In this document: positions 36,144-46,700 of the stretch, in pieces
Position numbering within the stretch: position 1 is the stretch's first letter
How the letters are laid out: every line of letters starts with the position of its first letter
Source: Fallopia convolvulus
Lineage: Eukaryota > Streptophyta > Magnoliopsida > Caryophyllales > Polygonaceae
Direction of reading: 5' to 3'
NCBI GenBank assembly: GCA_964016875.1
Contig: OZ024737.1
Span: forward strand, 33,109,683 to 33,173,682
DNA: 64,000 bases
Made by a program: the position numbers and the translations under genes
The notes under the pieces: model-generated
Seen by the model: only the letters and a program-made list of their open reading frames with translations
Databases searched by the model: none
What the model was told of the DNA's origin: nothing

Positions 36144-37653
36144 TGATGTTCGCATTTTTAGTATAGTTTTTGATTGGTTTTCTTTGCTTATTAGGTTTAG
36201 TTTTGTTTAGTTTAGGTTTAGTTTTGAGTATTTTTAGTTAGTTTTGCATATTTCTGCGAAAAGAGTGGAATCTACGCTATTTTGTGTATTTTGCAGATTT
36301 TAGTGAGAAAAGGAGCTAAATGGAGCTAAATTTGGAGCATTGCAGCGAGAGACGGAGGATTGCAAGATTGAAGAAGTCGAAGCTCGAGAGTACAAGAGGA
36401 GGTGTTGAAGAAAACAAACCCCAGGCTCGTTAGCGAGGTTGTGAAGGGTCGTTAACGAGGCCACGAAGAGAAAGATTTCGAGTATTATTTTTATTATTCA
36501 CCGATCCTGAGCGGGAATTTATTTCCGTATCGGTTGAGTATCTTTTTAGAATCTTTATGGGTTATTAGAATATGTATTTTAGGGTTTAATATCTTTCTAG
36601 ATTTTATTTCTATCTTTTAGAGATTGTTACTATCTTTTTAGGAAAGTTTTTTATCTTTTAGCCTTTTTAGTTTTTTTTGGATTTTCTAGTATAAATACTC
36701 TTCTATCTAGCATAGAGGGGGGAGTCGAATTTTAGAGCTAGTTTTTGGAGAAGATTTGGAGGAAGGCGGAAGGAGAGAGAACCGGATCGGAAGTCGGTGA
36801 CGAGGTTCGGTGACGACGATTTCCGAGGTTCGTTGATCGAGTTTTGTGGTTCGGTGAATGTTTTGTTTAGTTTTCTTCTGAATCTCTGTAAGACGATATT
36901 TTTTGTTGGTAATTTAAGTTTGAGTTTTGTTTCAATGTTTGTTTTTATTGAGGTTTTTAGTTTCTTAATCATGAGTAGTGAGTAGTCTATTTTTCTAGGG
37001 TCGGGGTTAAGCCCGACATAGTTGAGCATGTTTGATGAGTAAGATTGTGTGTTGAATGCCTTTTATCTTTATTGAGATTGTTTGTTGTGCTTAATACCGA
37101 AACGGGAGTTGAGGTAATTTGAGTTTTAACTTGATTGAAAAAGAAAGTTAGTAACTTGAAGGTTGATATTGTTTGAAAACGAAAGTTTCAAGCTTTAGAT
37201 CCAAAACAAGCAATAGAGTGAGTTAGTTTATGAAAGTAGATTAATTTACTTGTTAAGTCAATGAAAGTTGATGACTCTATCTGTTTAAAGGCATGATCTT
37301 ATCTTCTTACGAATTCTTATGATTGGCTATGTTGTGGTGTCCCTTATCCTAGATTTTTGTTTTAATTGAATTATTTCTGGTAAATCTTCGTTGCTGATTA
37401 CTTGCCTCGGTACCGAGTATTAATTGGAATTTAATTAGGTCCTTAGTTGATATTTTGGTGTTCGGTGGTTCGGTAACGATCCTGACAAGGTCGTTAACGA
37501 GGCATTTCGTGAGTGATTGTGTTTGATTTTATTTGATTTTCATTAGATTGATAAACAAACAACCTTGTTTCCTGTGGAACGATCTTGACTCCACTGTACT
37601 CAGCGGGGTCTTGACTTACAAATTTATTTGTTGGCCGAGAAACCCTATCAACA
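36144..37653 (+). repeat. 3' LTR of inner Athila-like element
   Basis: The 1,510-base partner of 27362-28871, ending CCTATCAACA, with exact TCGTTAACGA copies at 36449 and 37491. Confidence 0.93.
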
Positions 37654-38361
37654 CGCCCTCCCTTCCTCCTCCCGAGGCCGTCTTGGCACACACCGACTCC
37701 GTGGTTGACAGGTTAGTACCTCCACCTCTGTCCATTGATTTTCATACTAACTTGTTTCCCCTTGTGTGTTTTAGTGGACGTGTGCAGGATGACGTCGAAA
37801 GGCAACATGCCAATCCTAGGGAAACCGGCACGGCACCGCTAGCGCCGGCACAAGACGCTAAGGGTGTTTCTGGCCATGACACCACTTTCAGCGGCGTTTC
37901 TGATTCAAATGGATCCGAAATGTCCCCTACATATGCACTCCATGAAGACAGCCTAGGGATAATGTTGAAACAAGGATGCACGCCGATGGACAGCCCCTCG
38001 GCGCCCGACGCCGTCGCAGTTTCGGGGACTTCGTCACTTGGCTCGATCCAATCACATTTTTTCGGCGTTCCTAGTGCGAATTGGCTCCAAATGCAGGGAG
38101 CTACGGGCCTCAAAAGTTGGGACCCTGGATCTTCTCCGAGTCCGGACGATTACGAGCCACCCCGACTTGATTTGTCCCCGGCACAACCACTTCTAGGGAG
38201 TTTTCCTTGTCTTTCTTTTTATACTTTATTGACGATTCCTCTTTGTAAATGACCCTCTCTTTTTTATTCCAGTTCTTTGTTTTTGCAGGTTTCTACGGAT
38301 GTCAAGTGCCTTCCACTCCGACGCTCGACGCGAGGACGCGTCGAATCTAAGTGGGGGAGGA
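37654..38361 (+). pseudogene. Outer element internal region, part 2: end of gag-like frame and purine tract
   Basis: After the second CGCCC the frame left at 27361 resumes at 37659 and stays open to the stop at 38250-38252 (about 197 codons), so the insertion split a frame of about 370 codons. The translated part is rich in Ser, Pro, Asp and Gly with no recognised domain (for example SLPPPEAVLAHTD). The element's polypurine tract, aagtgggggagga, is at about 38349-38361, directly before the LTR. Confidence 0.75.
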
Positions 38362-39091
38362 TGATGTGTACCTGCCCTAGCCCTAGGGTCCCGAGACCGT
38401 GGCGACCCCCTTGGACTAATCCGCGGCTCCGTAGGACTCGTGCCAAGTCCCGTGATCCGCCTCACCAACGGCACCACGGCCCCGAACGCTCGAGTCGTGC
38501 CAGCGTCGGGCCAACCCGGCGTCGCGACTTGAGGTTCTTGCCTCTTCCTGGCGCGCCGACGCCCTTGTCGCGTCGCGCCAGCCCTTGTCACGACCTTGTC
38601 GCGACACTCGCGACTAGGCCACCGTGACCACTATCCGTTTTTACCATATTTAGTATTATTTCCTTTCCGAACCTTTCTATTTATGTCATTTCTATTATTG
38701 TTTTGATTTATGGGCTTGGGGTTTAGGCTTGGGCCTAACGTTGGGCCACTTGCATGTGTAACCCTAGTTAGCCCCCACGCCTCTTTAGGGTTTTCAAGGA
38801 GCTCCTCTATAAATAGGAGCCTTCTCTATTGTTTTCTTTACGCTTTGATTAATATACCGAATTGTTGTCGAGATTACTCCAGAAGTATTTACTAAAGGCG
38901 TCAACCAATTTCTCTTCTCATCCCATATTCATCAGTTCTCCCTCAAAAGAGAGCACCTTCTCATCCTTTCAATTCTCTTCTCATCCAAATCTAGTCGATT
39001 TCGACTCAAAACCTATCCAACACGCAAGAGGAGACCATTTACGAGTCCAAAGATCGATCCTTTCGTGAATTTCTCAACGGGGTTCACATCA
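38362..39091 (+). repeat. 3' LTR of outer element
   Basis: 730 bases. It equals the 5' LTR plus a 13-base tandem duplication (gtttaggcttggg at about 38720-38732). Confidence 0.93.
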
Positions 39092-39116
39092 ACACCCTAT
39101 CAAGCCTTTTAGAAAC
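39092..39116 (-). pseudogene. 25-base remnant of LINE endonuclease between two insertions
   Basis: On the minus strand it reads VSKRLDRV in the LINE endonuclease frame. It holds the ACACC duplication of the outer element (39092-39096) and the GAAAC duplication of the 3.1-kb element (39112-39116), leaving only 15 bases of unique LINE between them. Confidence 0.9.
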
Positions 39117-39370
39117 TGTGGAGCAAAATGTACACAAAATTGCAAAACACATTTAAATTATTTTTATTTTAGTTCGACCCTCTCTTTTCACTCTTTTGAT
39201 TAAAAGCAATATCGATACAAAATATTAAGTGGTTTTTATGATTTGGGCTGCACCCAATTTTGATGGGTTGCCTACGTATCACTTTAAAGAGAATCAAGCC
39301 TTACGTAATTCAGAGTGTTTTAATTTTGGTGTTTGGTTTGGTTTGATTTTCACGCATCATTGGAACGAGC

Positions 39371-40005
39371 CCGAACCCACCTTTTAGGAAGGGTTGCTCA
39401 GATTCAAACCAACTATCATTTGCATGTGTGAATAAGATTAAACCCACCTTCTAGGAAGGGTTGCTTAATCTTTTCACTATCAAACATGTGATTAAAGATT
39501 TTTATATTTTGTAATTTAATTTATGACTGAATATGACATATTTATATGCTATGTCAAACGTCCTACGTATCCACTTATATGATATGAAATCAAGTCAAAC
39601 GTAGTTCTAGAAATCAAATAATATGGATTCAATTTTGACTTTATATTTATATTTAAAAGTCAACTTAATGTTTATATTTGGACTCGAATTTATATATATC
39701 GAGTCGCCTACATGACTCTTTTAAAAGAGATATCAAGTCGAATGTAGGTCTCAAAGCTCTTTTAAAAGAGCTTCCTACGTATCTGACGAATCAGAATCAA
39801 GTCATCGTAGTTCAAACACTTAAAATTTTGGTATTAAGTTTTATTTATTTTCATTTTCGTGCATCAGAGGAATGAATTCAGACCCACCTTCTAGGAAGGG
39901 TAGCCTAAACTCCTCCAACTATCACTTACATGTATATTATTATTTTTAAATCTTGTCTTCAGTGCATCAAAGGATGGAATAAACCCACCTTCTAGGAAGG
40001 GTTGT
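39371..40005. repeat. Four copies of a hairpin-forming unit within the 3.1-kb insertion
   Basis: The unit cccaccttctaggaagggt (first copy with one change) occurs near 39376, 39444, 39882 and 39984. Each holds CCTTCTAGGAAGG, a 5-bp stem with a 3-base loop, and three are preceded by gcatca with a nearby ggaa/gga. Confidence 0.85.
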
Positions 40006-41363
40006 CTAAATCCTCCATATCATCATATGCAAAATAAAAGACAAATTCATTTCATGTTTTGATTTTATTTTTAAAATAATTATTACACCCAATATGTATA
40101 TATTTTTATATTGGGTGCCCAACACACTCTTTTAAGAGGCTCGAGTCAAGCATAGTTCTCAAAAGAGGTATTTAATTTTATTATCGACTTTATCTTATGT
40201 TTGAAAGTCAACTTTTTTTATGTCAACTCGATTATAAGTTAATCAAGTTTTTCATATAGCCCATAAAAGACATCAAATTATACATAGTTCTAAAAATAGA
40301 ACAAGTATTTTAAAATTAATTTTTATGTGTATGCGACTGAACTCGATATATATTATATTTAATATCAAGTGCCTACGTAGCCTATGAAGGCATCAAGTCA
40401 TTACGTAGTTCTCAATAAAAGACCAATTAAATACGATATATGGTCTTGATTTAATTTTATAATTGAAGGTTGTGACTGAACCCGACGAGCATTTATTTTA
40501 TGTCGAGTTTTTACGTACCTTTTTCAAAAGGGATCAAATCATACGTAGTTCTAAATGAAAAACACATGTTCGGGTCGTTAAAAGCAAGCCTAGATGCACA
40601 CATAGCCATGTTTAGCCATGTTTAGATTTGAAACTCGTGACTACTGTTATTGTATTTAATCAATGAGTTTATTATTGTTTTTGTTCTCTGTGTATATATA
40701 GAGATGGCTTGCATTAATAAGTATGTAATAATCTGACCCACTTATAATATATAGGTACACTAGATTTAATTTTAATCAAATCCATGGGAATGCCATTTAC
40801 ATGCATGGCATGTTTAACATATATACTTGCTAGTTTAGTTTCTTTCAAATTTAAGAAATCAATTTTGTCTCACTTGATCAGACATAAAACGCATGTACAC
40901 CACACATGGAGTCTATGTGTCTCTCATATATATGTGCACATATGCATCCCTTATATAATGAAATATTTAAAGGATCATGTCATTGTGTTCAACTTAAAAC
41001 TATATGCATTAATCATCTAGTCGGTATATAAATCTTTTTATAAGCCACTGGATAATTTTTGGTCATCAATGGTTATCCAAATCTTAAACATTGACAACCA
41101 ATTTTTAACGGCTTTTCGATTTGCATATATCCACATTTTAGATATGTATCCAGAACCTTTATTTGTTGACAATATATTTGTAAGATTGTGTTTAACTTAC
41201 TCCCAAATAATAGGCACCCATAATTATATTATTTTATAGGGACCTTTCGTTAATTAAACCCAAATTAGAAGCAAATTAAACACGCGGATACCGTTTAGTT
41301 TCTCATGTATTTCGGTCAAGAGATCAAACGGGCATTATAACGACTTAGAAAAGGTTTAATTGA

Positions 41364-41559
41364 TATGGTGTTCGGATCCACTCGGTTGCTCCCAGGCCAC
41401 AAATAATTAATTTACATGGTGTTCGGATCCACTCGGTTCCTCCCAGGCCATAAAATTAACCAAGGTCTCAAAAGATATATGTTTAAGATTTAAAACAAAA
41501 ATCAAAATATATTATAGGGTATGGTGTTTGGATCCACTCGGTTCCTCCCAGGCCACAAA
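41364..41559. repeat. Three copies of a 35-38-base unit within the 3.1-kb insertion
   Basis: Units containing ggatccactcggtt and cctcccaggcca (gctcccaggcca in the first) occur at about 41364-41403, 41416-41452 and 41521-41559. They are nearly identical, with AT-rich spacers. Confidence 0.9.
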
Positions 41560-42200
41560 ATTTTAATTTAAACAATTAGATTATGAGAGAAAAAGACAAC
41601 GGATAGAAAGGGGGCTACTCCCATGGAGTCTTCATTTACCTGAGTCTTCTCAAATCATCTGCATTCTCTCATTAACCAACTCTTCCATTTCTTATTTGCT
41701 TTGATGGAAAAGCACCAGTAGAATTAAAACGGGATCAACATGATTAATCTCCACCACTTGCGCCACATTTGGCTTCCATCACCCTTGAAAGGTCTTCAAG
41801 AAGAACCGGCACAATCTCCTTGCTTTAATGCATCTTTTTATTTCCTTTCTGGAAAATGGAGAAAGAAACAACCCCTTAACCGTACCATTAGTGTGGTTTT
41901 TATATAACATTGGTTGGGTGTTACTAATATTGTAACCACCATGTAACCACCTCACCGGTTAATAAATTAATTATTTTAATTGTTTTATCTTATTTTGATT
42001 GTTGTTTGGCCCAATTTAACCCAACAACTCAACCTCAATTTGGGCTCAAATTAATGACACATAAGCCCAATTTTAAAATAAGAGCTTTTTGTTAAAACTC
42101 AAAATTAGTAAATTAATGATGTTAACTATTTCAATCAATTTTTTTATCGACCGTAAAATCATGATAATATAAATTCATGAATTTTTTCGTCAACAGAAAC

Positions 42201-42950
42201 GATCGTCGAACTCGAGACCTTGCGGCTCCACGTGAAGCTAGAGCCCGTGAAGCCCAAATCGATGAGAGAGAGATTGTTTCTCCACCGAGCAAACACATCA
42301 GAATCTGAGTGAAGGCCACCTACACCTCCATCACGTTCGTGGTTAAACATAATGCAGTTGAAGTCGCCGCCAATCACAATCGGCCCATTAACTCTCTTAA
42401 CAACTTTCTCTAACTCAGACCAAAACGGTTCCCGCCTTTTGGGAGAAGGCGGTCCATAAACCAGAAACATGTGAACCAAAACCCCTTTGTCGTTCACTGT
42501 GGCATGGATGAAATGCTCCGACTTCTTAATAATATTCAACTGATCTGACCCAGCCTTCCAAAAAATCCAAACACCCCCCTTGAAACCGCTAGCTTCGATC
42601 CTGTCACAATGGGAGAAATCTGATCTTGTAAGCTTATCACAAACATGTTGAGCTCTATGACTCTATCTCCCGAAATCCTCGTCTCAAACAAAGCAAGGAC
42701 GTCAACTTTATGGTGTCTACACAAATAACGAATAGCTCTCCTGAAACCTAGCTTGCCTGCACCAAAACAATTCCAATATAAGACATTCATCATAACAAAA
42801 CGGAAGATAAAATAAAAGGAAACCAGGGAAACAAAGTCCTCATGGCCCTTGAGCCAAGAAACTCTCCGCCATCGCGGAATCATCCTCCATGGTAGAATCT
42901 GGAATGGGTGAGTTATGCAAATCATCATGTCGACTCTTGACATTGACATG
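42201..42950 (-). pseudogene. LINE ORF2 N terminus: endonuclease domain
   Basis: On the minus strand the start MMNVLYWNCFGAGK and VLALFETRISG match the apurinic-like endonuclease N terminus with its catalytic Asn and Glu. VYGPP, IGGDFNCI (catalytic Asp/Asn), LIDLGFTGSSFTW and the break at the 3.1-kb insertion follow. An 8-base insertion at about 42652-42664 shifts the frame between the two halves. The domain continues at 39116 and then 25200. Confidence 0.85.
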
Positions 42951-43411
42951 TGCCTCCATCATAGCGGTCGTAACTCGTAACCCCCACCCCTGGCTCCTTC
43001 GACGCCACACAACCCCCATCAAGGGCATTATTAGCCGGACCAGGATCTGGAATATGATTATGAACCTGAAGATCAAAATTCGAAACTTCCAGTTCTTGCA
43101 AAGAATATCTCTTGTCCACCTTTCTTGGCCTTTTTTTCGGCCCATCAGGAAGAACTGTCATCGGTCCATTCAGCCCACCAGGAGCACCTATCTTAGGTGA
43201 GAAAATTCCCACCTATCTTAGTATCCGAGAGATCTTGGTGTGACATGATATCCGAATTTGACCTTGTATAGTCTCTACCATCCATATTTTTCGGGATAAT
43301 TTTATCCGCAATTTCCTCCATCACCTTTGACTTATCCTGATTAGAATCTTTTCTCCAACCCTTTTTATTGGGCTGAACCACCTGTGTGATCACCACATCC
43401 GCCATTATCTC
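42951..43411 (-). pseudogene. LINE linker / C-terminal part of ORF1
   Basis: Low-complexity polar sequence on the minus strand, including MADVVITQVVQPNKKGW and the basic KKRPRKVDKRY, in the position between ORF1 and the endonuclease. At least one frameshift is present. The assignment rests on position and composition only. Confidence 0.55.
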
Positions 43412-43416
43412 CGTAT
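43412..43416. repeat. Target-site duplication CGTAT, left copy
   Basis: The same five bases are at 48794-48798, directly right of the copia element. Confidence 0.93.
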
Positions 43417-43790
43417 TGTAGGAATCCAGATGCGTATCAATAGGCCAACAATTGATTCAAACAAGAAATCAAAACTACTGTTTCATTCAATACCAAACTA
43501 TGAATTACAGAAATAGAAATGCTAAGAGCCAGTCTAGCTCACGCATTCTACAACTTTCTGAATTAGGGAACAAGAAACAAGAGGAGCTAATATTTATAGA
43601 CCGGTCTATCAACTGAAACTGAGTCCATTATTAGAAACTAAACCGGGCTTATATTCTAGAAAATAAAATGATTAGCTCGTTCCCGCCAGTGGTAGAAATC
43701 TGATTATCAAAAAGATGTTGCCAATGTTCCACGCCTTGATTCTTGGAGGCTCCAACTTGACAATTCTTCTTGAATCACCATATTCCTACA
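43417..43790 (-). repeat. 3' LTR of copia element
   Basis: 374 bases, near-identical to 48417-48793. Confidence 0.95.
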
Positions 43791-43798
43791 TCCTCCCC

Positions 43799-46700
43799 TC
43801 AAGTTGGAGCGAGTTCGAGCCCCAGCTTGTTGGAGAGGTAAAGATGCTGCTGATGTGGTAATGCTTTGGTCATCAAATCCGCAATCTGTCTTTCAGAGGG
43901 TATATAGGCAGTGCAAAGAAAACCATTCTGAATCCTTTCCCGGATGAAATGGCAATCTAAGTCAACATGCTTGGTCCTCTCATGAAAGCATGGGTTAGCG
44001 GCCATTTGTTGTGCTGCTCTACTATCACAAAACAGAGTAATGGGAAACTCAATTGGTACCTTCAAATCTTTAAGGATATAGCTGCACCATATAAGCTCAG
44101 AGGTAGTAGAGGCCATCGCTCGGTACTCAACTTCTGCAGATGATCGAGACACGGTAGTCTGTTTTTTTGTTTTCCAAGACACTAATGCGTGTCCCAAATA
44201 CACACAATATCCAGACAATGATCTTCTAGTGGTTAAGCAAGAACCCCAGTCGGCATCAGTGAATCCAGTCAAATTCAGCTTGTCTTGTACTGGATAATGT
44301 AGTCCCAATGTAATGGTACCTTGTAAATAACGCAGGACATGAGTTATAGCTTGCCAATGAGGTGTCCTTGGATCAGATACGAACTGGCTGAGATGTTGGA
44401 CACAGTAGGAAACATCTGGTCTTGTTAAGGACAAATAAAGTAGTCGTCCAACAACCCTCCTGTATCTTTCTGGATCCCTGAGTTTTTCACCCTCATCTTG
44501 TCTCAATTTCAGACCTGTGGGTAATGGAGTAGGAGCTGCTTTACATTCAGTCATTTGGCAATCCTTTAAAATGTCTCTAATATATTTTTGCTGACTAAGG
44601 ATCACTCCCTCTTCATCCCTGTACAGTTCAATTCCAAGGAAATACCTAGCTGTGCCTAGATCCTTGATGGTAAATCTGTTGTGCAAGGCTGATTTGACTG
44701 AAGCTATCTCAACATTATTGTTACCTGTCATCAATATATCATCCACATATACCAACATGGATGTAAATGATGATCCTTCCTCTTTCAAAAACAAAGAATA
44801 GTCTGCATGTGATTGCTTGTAGCCCAGTCTGATCAGAAATGAGCTCAATTCCAGGTTCCATTGTCGTGAAGCTTGCTTTAATCCATATAAGGAACGCTCC
44901 AACTTGCAAGCCTCACCTTCTTTCCCTTTACCATACCCTTCAGGAATCTCCATATAAATTTCTTCATCTAAGTATCCATGAAGAAATGCATTATTGACAT
45001 CTAATTGATGCAAATTCCATTTTCTGGCTGTAGCAAGAGCTATAAGAATTCTCACTGTTGGAACCTTTGCAACAGGGAAAAAGGTATGTTTATAATCCTT
45101 TCCCAGTTTCTGACTAAACCCCTTCACAACTAGTCGAGCCTTGAACCTTTCAACATCTCCATTTGGTTTGTATTTCACTCTATAAACCCACTTGGATTTA
45201 ATTGCTTTCTTGTCTGGTGGAAGTGTAGTCAACTTCCATGTTCCAGTTCTCTCCAAAGCCTCTAACTCCTCATTCATTGCCTTGACCCATTCCGGGTTGT
45301 GTTGAGCATCTTTAAAAGTTTGTGGTTCAGGAAATGCTAACACATTAGCAAGGGAAGCAAAGTATTCTGTCTTTTCACCACACATTACATAATCCTGATG
45401 CCAAACTGGAGGATTTCTAACCCATTCTGACCTTCTAGCAGGTGGGTGATGTGCAACTGGAAGATTCTCTCCTTCTGATGGCAATGGTACAAAAGTGTTG
45501 GTTGTAGCTGGTGTGTCTGATGCATCTGTCTGCATGAGAGAGTCATGTTCTGCATTGTGTGCAATATTCGAGCCTTCTCCAGATTGAGGTGCCCAACTGA
45601 CATCGGCCTGAACCATATTCCAATCATCTTCTTCAGACAACAATGAAGATGGCTGGACAACAACTGTTTTTTCTGGTTGCTGCACAATGTTCTTGACAAG
45701 GAAAGGGAAAGAACCTTCATGAAACACCACATCTTTACTAAAAAACACCCTTTTGTCCTCCAAATCAAAAAGTTTGTATCCTTTACAATCCTTTGGATAT
45801 CCAATAAACAAGCACTTTCTTCCTCTGGCTTCCATTTTGTCTGATGGCTTTGGTGCATTGTAAGCAAAACATAAGCAGCCAAAAACCCTCAGATTAGTTA
45901 AATCAGGCTCTTTTGAATACAACATCTCAAAAGGACTCTTCCATTTCAGAACAGCTGAAGGCATCTTGTTGATGATGTATGTAGCAGTTAGGACACATTC
46001 CCTCCAAAAGCACTTGGGCAACCCTGCTTGGATTCTCAAAGCTCTTGCCGTGTCCAACAGGTGTTTGTGCTTCCTTTCCACTAAACCATTCTGTTCAGGC
46101 CTATAAACCATTGATTTCTGATGAATGATTCCCAACTCATCAAACAAAGTTTGACAATCCTTGTTAAGAAATTCTGACCCATTGTCTGACCTGATAGCCT
46201 TAGGAATCTTTCCAAATTGATTCTTGACTAACCTCAGAAAACTCCTCAAAGCTTCAAAAACATGTTGCTTCCTTTGCAACAAAATTGTCCAAGTAGCTCG
46301 ACTATAGTCATCTACTATGGTGAGAAATCCTGTTTCTCCATTCAAACCTGTTGTCCTATAAGGACCCCAATAATCAATATGCACCAATTCAAACACATTC
46401 ATACTAAAAGTAATGCTAGCTGGAGATGGCAATTTATGAAACTTAGCAAGGGAACAAACTTCACATATAAAATTGTTTTGCAAAGCACCTTTGCAATTAG
46501 GCAAATGTAACATTTTCGACAAAGAAATATGTCCCAATCTTCTATGCAATAAACTCATATCAACATTGCCAATACTAGCATAACTGTAATGTTCAGTACT
46601 ATCTTTATTTAAAACTGGAAAACTGTTGTTGATGCTCAGGTTCCCTGCTTTAACTCTGAAGAGACCTCCTGATCCTTCTCCTAGTGCCACTACTCTCTTA

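Larger units (their letters stand above)
27362..37653 (+). mobile_element. Inner Athila-like (Ty3/gypsy) element without reverse transcriptase or integrase
   Basis: 10,292 bases, with two 1,510-base LTRs (27362-28871, 36144-37653), target duplication CGCCC, primer-binding site TGGCGCCGTTGTCGGGGA, a gag-protease frame, a 536-residue Athila-ORF1-like gene near the 3' end and a purine-rich tract (aagtatggggt) beside the 3' LTR. By eye the LTRs differ at about 20 of 1,510 positions. The whole reverse transcriptase, RNase H and integrase region expected between protease and the 3' gene is absent, so the element is non-autonomous. It also contains the repeated TCGTTAACGA palindrome. Confidence 0.92.
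25201..39091 (+). mobile_element. Outer LTR retrotransposon, non-autonomous, gag only, hosting a nested element
   Basis: Bounded by LTRs at 25201-25917 and 38362-39091 with 7-bp terminal inverted repeats TGATGTG/CACATCA, and flanked by ACACC on both sides. Without the nested 10.3-kb insertion and one copy of its 5-bp duplication it is about 3.6 kb. Its internal part carries a primer-binding site, one gag-like reading frame and a purine-rich tract, but no protease, reverse transcriptase or integrase, so it must have been mobilised in trans. The LTRs differ at about 10 positions by eye, nearly all transitions, plus a 13-base duplication in the right LTR. Confidence 0.93.
39117..42195. mobile_element. 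3.1-kb LTR-type insertion, probably a solo LTR
   Basis: It starts TGTGGAG, ends GTCAACA, and is flanked by GAAAC at 39112-39116 and 42196-42200. Removing it joins the LINE endonuclease reading FTWSRKVSSSTIV to SKRLDRV without loss. There is no gag or pol, and no second internal LTR copy was seen, so a large solo LTR is the simplest reading. Inside are repeated modules: four copies of cccaccttctaggaagggt, several copies of cctacgtat and tacgtagttct words, and three copies of a ggatccactcggtt unit. A possible TATA box (tatatata) is at about 40692. Orientation is not certain. Confidence 0.8.
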
